The notes under the pieces: generated by a model
Seen by the model: the letters and a program-made list of their open reading frames with translations, nothing else
The model's database searches: none
What the model was told of the DNA's origin: nothing
In this document: positions 58,165-64,000 of the stretch, piece by piece
How positions within the stretch are numbered: position 1 is the stretch's first letter
Layout of the letters: each line of letters opens with the position of its first letter
Source of the DNA: Capitulum mitella
Lineage: Eukaryota; Arthropoda; Thecostraca; Pollicipedomorpha; Pollicipedidae
Reading direction: 5' to 3'
DNA length: 64,000 nt
Assembly (NCBI GenBank): GCA_030062745.1
Contig: CP099851.1
Coordinates: 9,426,393-9,490,392 of the forward strand
Translations under genes and position numbers: made by a program

Positions 58165-58779
58165 GTGGATGACTTGGAGGGTGGCAACCACTCCTCCCAG
58201 GCGCGATCTAGGGTGGCGAAATGGCAAGTGCGGGCGAGGGTTAAGCGTCGTGACCGTAAATTTGCTCCCAAAGGTTACGGTGGTGTGGGTTTGTTTTGCC
58301 GTGATGAGATGGACCTGAAGAATATTGACACTCCTCGTTCTACAAATCCCACACCTAACGTGAGACGTTATGTCATTGCTTTAGGTGAGTCCGAAAGATT
58401 GATTGTGTATATTGCGCACCGTATGCGCAGAAACACGGCCGCTGCACGAGGAACAGATTTTGAAGACCTAGAAGCATAATATGAGAATGTTCTCGTAAAT
58501 CGTCCTGGTTGCATGATTGTGATCGCTGGTGATCTGTGCTCTAATTTGTTGACCGATTATGATTCTCACGTCGTTTGTCGGAAACTGACTGATTTTCTGA
58601 ACCAGCACTTTCTGGATCAAGTTGCTGCTGAGCCAACATACTCGACTAGATCGCCGCTGGACGCGTTAATTGTTAATTGTGATTTTGTTAAACGAGCTAG
58701 TACCAAGGTCTGGCACTTAAGTCCGCACCGTTTATTACAATGGCCCGTGATGTTCCTAGACCGCGACCGAGATACCTAG
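58165..58779 (+). pseudogene. AP-type endonuclease domain of the non-LTR element
   Basis: A single frame with one internal TAA (58477-58479). The segment MIVIAGDLCSNLLTDYDSHV matches the (I)xxGDFNx(D/N)xxxD catalytic block of retrotransposon endonucleases, with the Asp kept. Upstream GGVGLFCRDEM fits the GGVAIYVRxxL block. Confidence 0.65.
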
Positions 58780-59373
58780 ACCGTTGTACGTGCCAGACTG
58801 TTACGCTGCATCGACGCCGTCGCACACCACCATGACCTTTTGCAGTGTGACTGGAAAACAGTGTTCGATGCCGCCAGCGTCACTGACAAATGGGTACATT
58901 CGCCGACAACCTGCGAGTTGTCTTCGATTGCCTTGCCCCCTATAGGGGCATCAAACTGCGCAATCCGACAGCGCCACCTATCTCGCAGGCACCACGTGAT
59001 CTTATCGCCGCAGAGCGTCAGTTCTGCGCTCGCATGGCCACGGCTCGGACCTGTATCCCGAAGCAAATAGGGATGTCAGATTTGCGATGAAGAACGACAC
59101 GAACCAGGACAACGCCGATGGAATCAACTCTCAAGGACCGGGCTTTCTGTGGCGCAACATGCGCCACATCGTAGGTGGCAGACGACCTAGCCAAAACTAG
59201 TGCCATCTATCGGTCCTGTCGAACTCACGACTTCTTCGTCAATGTGGGACGACGAGTGGCCGCCGGGGTTACCGGACGTGGTGCTGCTTCCAGCATCGCA
59301 TGCGCTTTCCGGGTGCATCGGATCTCCGACCACCTACGACGTACTTTTTTTAGCATGAGGAACTCGGCAGCGT

Positions 59374-59426
59374 GCGGTACTGACTGACTCTGTATTAGGC
59401 TCTAATACAGAGTCAGTCAGTACCGC
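59374..59426. repeat. Perfect 25-bp inverted repeat with 3-nt loop
   Basis: GCGGTACTGACTGACTCTGT+ATTAG (59374-59398) and its exact complement (59402-59426) surround the loop GCT. It sits between the linker and reverse transcriptase regions of the non-LTR relic and does not belong to any protein motif. Confidence 0.9.
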
Positions 59427-59429
59427 GAG

Positions 59430-60290
59430 TTTTTAAGACGTCTTTTACCTCAATTGGACATGTCCTACTGCACATCGTCAATGAGTGCCTGAAAAGAAAT
59501 GACGTACCAGCCTCATGGAAACATGTTATGGTACATGGCATCTTCAAATCCGGGGACCATGGAAGGCCCTCCAATTTTCGCCATACCCCTATCCTTCCTG
59601 TCATTGCCAAGATAGTTGAGAGGGCTGTTCAAAACCAGCCCTCTCACCATTTCTCCTTTAACCACATCCTTTCTCCTACCCAGTATGGTTTTCGGTGCCT
59701 CCATTCTACCAAAACCTCTCTTTTCAGCATATCGGACAGAATTTTATCGGTGATAGACCAGCGCAAAATTCCTTTTCTTTGTCTGATTGACCTCAGTAAA
59801 TGTTTTGATGTGACTGACCTTTCCAAATTGCTCACAGAACTGCAGCCTCACTGTATCAGCACCGAATGATTGAAAAATTACTTCACGGTTCATACTCAGA
59901 GTGTGGGCTTTACAAACTTCTAATATCAGGCAGATTTCGGCTCCGCGAACCATTAAACAGGGTGTCTTCCAGGGTCCGTCCCTGGGACCCCTGCTCTTTA
60001 TTGTTTTTGCTAATGACCTCAGCTTGCATGTCGCCGGTGCCCTTGTGATACAATACGCCGACAACACTCAGGTTCTGGTCAACGGCTTAAAATCTGCGTT
60101 TTTTCTCTTGTTTCTGACCTTGAGATTGCGTTGGCCTTGTTGAATGACTATTTCGGCTGAAATGGTCTGAAGGTCAACGAATCGAAATTCGGGCTTGTCC
60201 CCCTGGGAACTCGTCAGAATATGCGGAACCTTCCTTCATGTTCTGTAAAGTTCCGGAATACTCGTATCAATCCTAGCACTGAAGTTCAAA
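59430..60290 (+). pseudogene. Reverse transcriptase domain of the non-LTR element
   Basis: Motifs in order, over several frames: VPASWKHVMVHGIFKSGDHG and PSNFRHTPILPVIAKIVERA (motif 1-2), KIPFLCLIDLSKCFDVTD (motif A, F-D kept), QGVFQGPSLGPLLFIVFAND (motif B), VIQYADNTQVLV (motif C) and a GLKVNESK-type block. Motif C reads YADN in place of YADD, which removes a catalytic aspartate. Inactive. Confidence 0.8.
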
Positions 60291-60293
60291 ATT

Positions 60294-61028
60294 TTGGAGT
60301 CACTTGTGGTCGTTTTCTTTCTTGGGATTCTCATATCTCCAAACTTTCACAAAAACGTTTACCGTTTGGGAAACGTTTATATCTCTACCGGCATCTCCTA
60401 CCTGCGTCACTGTCTCCCTTCCGGTACCCTTCCCATCATTGCCTTTGCCCCGGTGTTCTCTCACGTCCGTCATTGCTTCACAGTTTATGGAAACGGTTGG
60501 GCCAAAAACATGGCTGCCGTGCAGAAAATAATCAATTTCACTGCACGCGTGATATCCGACAAAAGAAAACATGCACACATTTCGGCCGTGCGGGAAAACC
60601 TGGGCTGGCTCCCTTTCCATAGCATGCTTCAGGACCAGACGCTGACATTACTTCATAAGATCCGGTGCATAGGTGAACCAGAGCACCTTGCGGCATCGTT
60701 TTGTCTGAACAGCGAACGGGTGGATCACGCGAGACATATCAGGCGAGACATACCGCCTGCTCAGCCTTCCTCGCACAGGTGGTTTAATGTCTGGAAAGAG
60801 ACAATCGTATACCGCGCCGCCTCTTTGTTCAACACATTGCCAACAGACATCGCTGACACGTCTTTCCAACTGTTCAGACGCCAGCTGAAGCAGCACCATA
60901 TTGCAACATCTTGCAAACGTACATGGCAGCATTCTTTTTTAACATTTTTTTGCAAAGTTAGCTGGACATGTGAGACGAATGTACTGTGTGTGTGTGTGTC
61001 TCTTACCTTTTGTACCCTTCAGGTGTGA
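60294..61028 (+). pseudogene. C-terminal region of the non-LTR ORF2
   Basis: 244 codons open. Recognisable are NGWAKNMAAVQKIINFTARV, LGWLPFHSMLQDQTLTLLHK and FNTLPTDIADTSFQLFRRQL, the last matching the usual Jockey/CR1 ending 'N-x-LP-x-(D/E)I-x-x-(S)-x-x-F-(K/R)RxL'. Confidence 0.75.
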
Positions 61029-61122
61029 TGACTCGGGATCAAAAATAGCCCCTGTGTCCTCGGTGATGATTTGGAGAATGATCGCATGACGTACATAAAC
61101 AAATAAATGAACAAACAAATAA

Positions 61123-63389
61123 GCCACGCCAAACCGTCGCCCTGGCGGGGGCGGCCGGAACCGGGGGGATTCTCAACGTCCCCTCCGCCTCGCAAGCGGA
61201 ACGTCGGGGAAAAAGGAAGCCTACATCGTCGGAAAGCTCGCAAGGAGTTCGTTACAAAGCACTCGTTTTTGAAAACTTGCGGAAAATAATGCAACTTTTT
61301 GGCCTCGATATATTAAAATAGGAAAAAAGGAGTTTTTAAAAAAAAAAAATAAAAAAGGAGTTTTTAAGAACTCTAGATCCAACCCCCCTCTCGTCATTAA
61401 AGTTGGAGAAGTCCTTCTGCCAATGGAAAGCTCATAGAATATACAATGCGGTGACATATAATTTATAACATGCGTATAGTCACACATTGCATCAGGCGAC
61501 CTGACATAATGCCATATTTCATTTCACTATATTTGTGGGGATTTTGAATGTCGCTGGCGACGTGTTGTCCATGTGTGTTTTCAAAACGGCAGAAGCGATT
61601 CTGTGCGTACGTACGTGGTATGCGATATATACGTACAGAATTATTTGTACGTACGTATGTGCAAATATTTCTTTGAAATACCGACAGACCACAACGCCAA
61701 TTAACCAAAATGACTTTATCTTACCTTGTGTAAAATAAGGTCCTCTTACCTTATTGTCATATCATCTCATCTTACCTTGTGGCTTGAACTAGCATTCAGC
61801 CGTTTACTGCATTTCGTGTTCTGTTGAGGATCAATAACAAAGCAAACAAAAGGGCAAACTGAAACTCTGGGATCCACAACTGAGGTCAATAGGGCGATAT
61901 ATAAGGTCGATCATATGACTTGACCTATCGTAAGGTCATTACCTGATTTGAAGCATGCTTGGGTTTCGTCTTTCTATGCCCAGATCTGCCATTGGCTCAT
62001 GAAATAATCCAGAGAGGTAAAATTGGACATCTGGATATGAGCTCAGCATCTACCACGCATCTTCTCATCTTCTCGCATGACTTCAGGCGACCTAAGGTCA
62101 TTTCATAGTATAGAAGCGTCTTGGTGCAATTTTGGACTGCAAAATCGACCTCAGTGCCTTTTTTTAGCCCAGAAATAATCAGAACGGAGTTTTGGACTCC
62201 TTTTTGTAGGCTAACCCCAAATGTGACCTGATCTGACCTCATAGCCTTCCATATGTCGCTTTTTGTATGTGATGTTATATGTTATATAACCCTTTTTGTC
62301 ATGTTTAGCGATTTACTTGACCCAGAAATGCATTTTAGGTGCCAGACATGCATTTCATCTTGCACTTCATTCAGCATTTCAGCTTCACGGTGACCTCGCA
62401 ACCCCATGTGGCCTAGGTCATTTTACAGTTTGGAAGTGTATTGATGTAATTTTTGCTGCTCAGTGCCCATTTCTGCCCTAGGCATCACCAAAACGGTGTT
62501 CGGGACTCATTTTCGCCACTCTGCCCTAAATGTGACATTGATATCATGATCCGTCATGCGGGCCAACACTTTGTGTCCTTTGAAGTGACTTTCTTGGCCA
62601 AGGAATGCGTTTCAGACACCAGCAAGCCGAAGAAACGGGTCAAAGCCGTTAGAGGTGGGGAAATTGAGCTGATCTCAGGTCACTCAACTTCACCTTGAAA
62701 ACAAATTTGATATGACACAGTTCTTAGGACTGACCGTGACTACTGTCCCTGAAATACATGGGGAATTCAAAAAAGTCGTGAGGAATTCAGTGCTTTCTCA
62801 GTGACCGATTATGTGACTAGAACGGCCGCAAAATGGTATGAAATACCTCTCAGAAACGACTTCTGGAGCTGCTCCAATGCTTCCCAGGAAACTCGAGTTG
62901 TGGTATACCATGTAAAAAGGATTCCTAGGAAACGTCTCAAAACGTTAACGCAATAGCGCTGCCCGTGATTGTTGTTTAGCAGGGTCTGTTCTTCTTCCAG
63001 TAGATGCAGTCTCGTGAGTTTGTTTACAAAATCCTAGGCAGGAAAAAGCGAAATGTAGCTGTCAACACTGTAGCGTTTGCCCGGATGAGCGCCAACGAGG
63101 AGTTACTAAACCCTAAAAAATCTCTCGTTAGTGCAGTGGCAGCGTTATGCACTCTGCAACAGAAGACCTTCCCACAAGGCATTCAGCTCAAAAACGAGAA
63201 TGTCTTTTACTGGAACACCATACGAATGATCATAGTGTTGTCTTGGTCTCTATTTTATAAGAGTCGTCTGTTTGTTATTTTTATATGAAATATAATAGCA
63301 TACTGACATCTTAGGGATTACACGACTCATGATGCACACAAGAGATGTGTTGAGTTCCTTAGCTCTTGTTCGTCGTGTCAGTTTTACGG
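61123..63389. other. No recognisable gene; AGGTCA-rich repeat at 61880-62720
   Basis: 61330-61365 contains a short duplicated AAAAAGGAGTTTTTAA. 61880-62720 has many TGACCT/AGGTCA words (GACCTGATCTGACCTCATAG near 62224) and two loosely repeated halves (CCTAAGGTCATTTCATAGTA at about 62091 and CCTAGGTCATTTTACAGTTT at about 62411), resembling other AGGTCA-bearing repeats here. 63004-63288 is a 94-codon open frame I do not recognise. Confidence 0.35.
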
Positions 63390-63395
63390 TTTATT
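63390..63395 (-). terminator. Probable polyadenylation signal of the lysozyme gene
   Basis: AATAAA in minus orientation, 217 nt past the lysozyme stop codon. Confidence 0.5.
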
Positions 63396-63611
63396 TCACA
63401 ATTCAAACGCGAAAAACTAGGTGGCTGCCCTCGCTTCTTCCAAGTCTCTTCATCACGCACCTTTCCTCAGTTTCTTCACGGTGTACGCGACAGCGCATGA
63501 TCAGCGCCTACCAGTTCCAGTCCCATCACTTCCCTTCCTCCAGAAATGACCAGCAGGGGCGTCTATGTGTTTTGCTGTGTCCGCCGGCGGCCAGCCCTCG
63601 GTCGTCGGCTC

Positions 63612-64000
63612 TCACGCGTTAGGATAGAAGGCCAGGCACGCCTCCAGGCGGCGCCAGTAGGCCGACTGTCGCACGGACGCCCTGTTGGCCGCGCAGCCGC
63701 CGGGGCCCGCTTTGTGCAGCATGGCGTGGTCGTAGCAGGTCTTCCTGCCGTCGTTGTTGCAGTCGTGAGGGTACTTGGCCATGTACTTGCGGATGACGGC
63801 GGCCGAGCAGAACGCGTCGCTCGTGCACGACTCGAACGTCTGTGACGCGTACTGTGGCTCCCGCGCCAGCTCCGAGTCGATGAAGAAGCCCCTGGTGATG
63901 AGGAACGGACCGCACAGGCCGTTTCGGCAGCCTCTGTTGACGTCGCAGGAGGAAGACGCCTCGCAGATGCAGCCGAGGCACTCGCGACTGACCAGCTCCT
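63612..64000 (-). CDS. Destabilase / invertebrate (i-type) lysozyme, C-terminal part, 5' end outside the window
   Basis: Read on the minus strand from the right edge, the frame gives 128 residues ending at TGA (63614-63612). It starts ELVSRECLGCICEASSSC, then GCRNGLCGPFLI, FESCTSDAFCSAAVIRKYMA, KYPHDCNNDGRKTCYDHAML, HKAGPGGC and SAYWRRLEACLAFYPNA. The order CLxCICEA...CG.F.I...C..D..C.......Y...Y..DCN.DG...C.D.A..H..GP.GC...YW.....C is the full destabilase domain, with 12 cysteines for the disulphide network. The signal peptide and start are beyond position 64000. i-type lysozymes are secreted and cleave peptidoglycan or isopeptide bonds in molluscs, annelids and crustaceans. Here the residues aligning with the catalytic Glu and Asp of active mollusc enzymes appear replaced (see findings), as in insect members, so muramidase activity is doubtful. 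Confidence 0.9.
   Translation of the reverse strand, partial: ELVSRECLGCICEASSSCDVNRGCRNGLCGPFLITRGFFIDSELAREPQYASQTFESCTSDAFCSAAVIRKYMAKYPHDCNNDGRKTCYDHAMLHKAGPGGCAANRASVRQSAYWRRLEACLAFYPNA

Larger units (their letters stand above)
58165..61122 (+). mobile_element. Degenerate non-LTR retrotransposon (Jockey/CR1-like)
   Basis: In order: endonuclease relic (58165-58779), a scrambled linker (58780-59400), reverse transcriptase (about 59430-60290), C-terminal region (60294-60960) and an A-rich tail with AAATAAATGAAC units (61095-61122). Multiple stops and frameshifts. Non-LTR assignment rests on the endonuclease-RT order and on RT motifs without protease or integrase. Confidence 0.78.

Noticed and set aside
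63619-63981. 120-codon minus frame with Arg-rich translation at the right edge
   Set aside because: It is a shifted reading of the lysozyme coding sequence; the frame ending at 63612 contains the destabilase motifs.
1-64000. CRISPR arrays, operons or bacterial defence systems
   Set aside because: The window is eukaryotic with spliced genes; the tandem arrays lack the repeat-spacer alternation of CRISPR.

Overview
This is a eukaryotic nuclear window: genes are split by GT-AG introns, intergenic DNA is full of broken transposons, and polyadenylation signals of the AATAAA type follow the genes. A destabilase (i-type) lysozyme of arthropod style, a short (TTAGG)n run and RABL6/TTC33 orthologues of metazoan type suggest an arthropod, most likely a crustacean; the species cannot be fixed from the sequence.

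Layout. Positions 86-280 (minus) hold a probable first exon of a small secreted protein. From about 0.3 to 27 kb I see no firm gene, only repeats, fossils of several transposon classes and microsatellites. The central gene is a RABL6 (Rab-like GTPase 6) orthologue, plus strand, 11 inferred coding exons from 27830 to 41491, about 575 residues. It is tail-to-tail with an intronless TTC33 orthologue on the minus strand (41990-42862), and the two predicted 3' ends overlap. From 43 to 61 kb the window is a nested transposon graveyard: piggyBac-like TTAA elements, a P-type (THAP) element, a pogo/Tigger element with both termini, a Ty3/gypsy gag remnant and a degenerate non-LTR retrotransposon. The right edge (63612-64000, minus) is the 3' part of an i-type lysozyme gene.

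The most unusual signal lies in RABL6: minisatellites sit exactly on exon-intron boundaries, and each repeat unit carries a copy of the adjacent splice site. Exon 6 has a triplicated acceptor (36-bp unit, in frame) and about 6 donor copies; exon 8 has 4 acceptor and 10 donor copies; exon 9 has 13 donor copies; exon 7 is followed by a 13 x 36-bp array open in frame. A second theme is a group of piggyBac-like elements of about 1.2 kb, with TTAA duplications, G-tract hairpins near the ends and internal AGGTCA half-sites. One has landed inside the transposase of the P-type element and another lies just upstream of TTC33.

All calls are by eye from translation and motif recognition; no database search was run.
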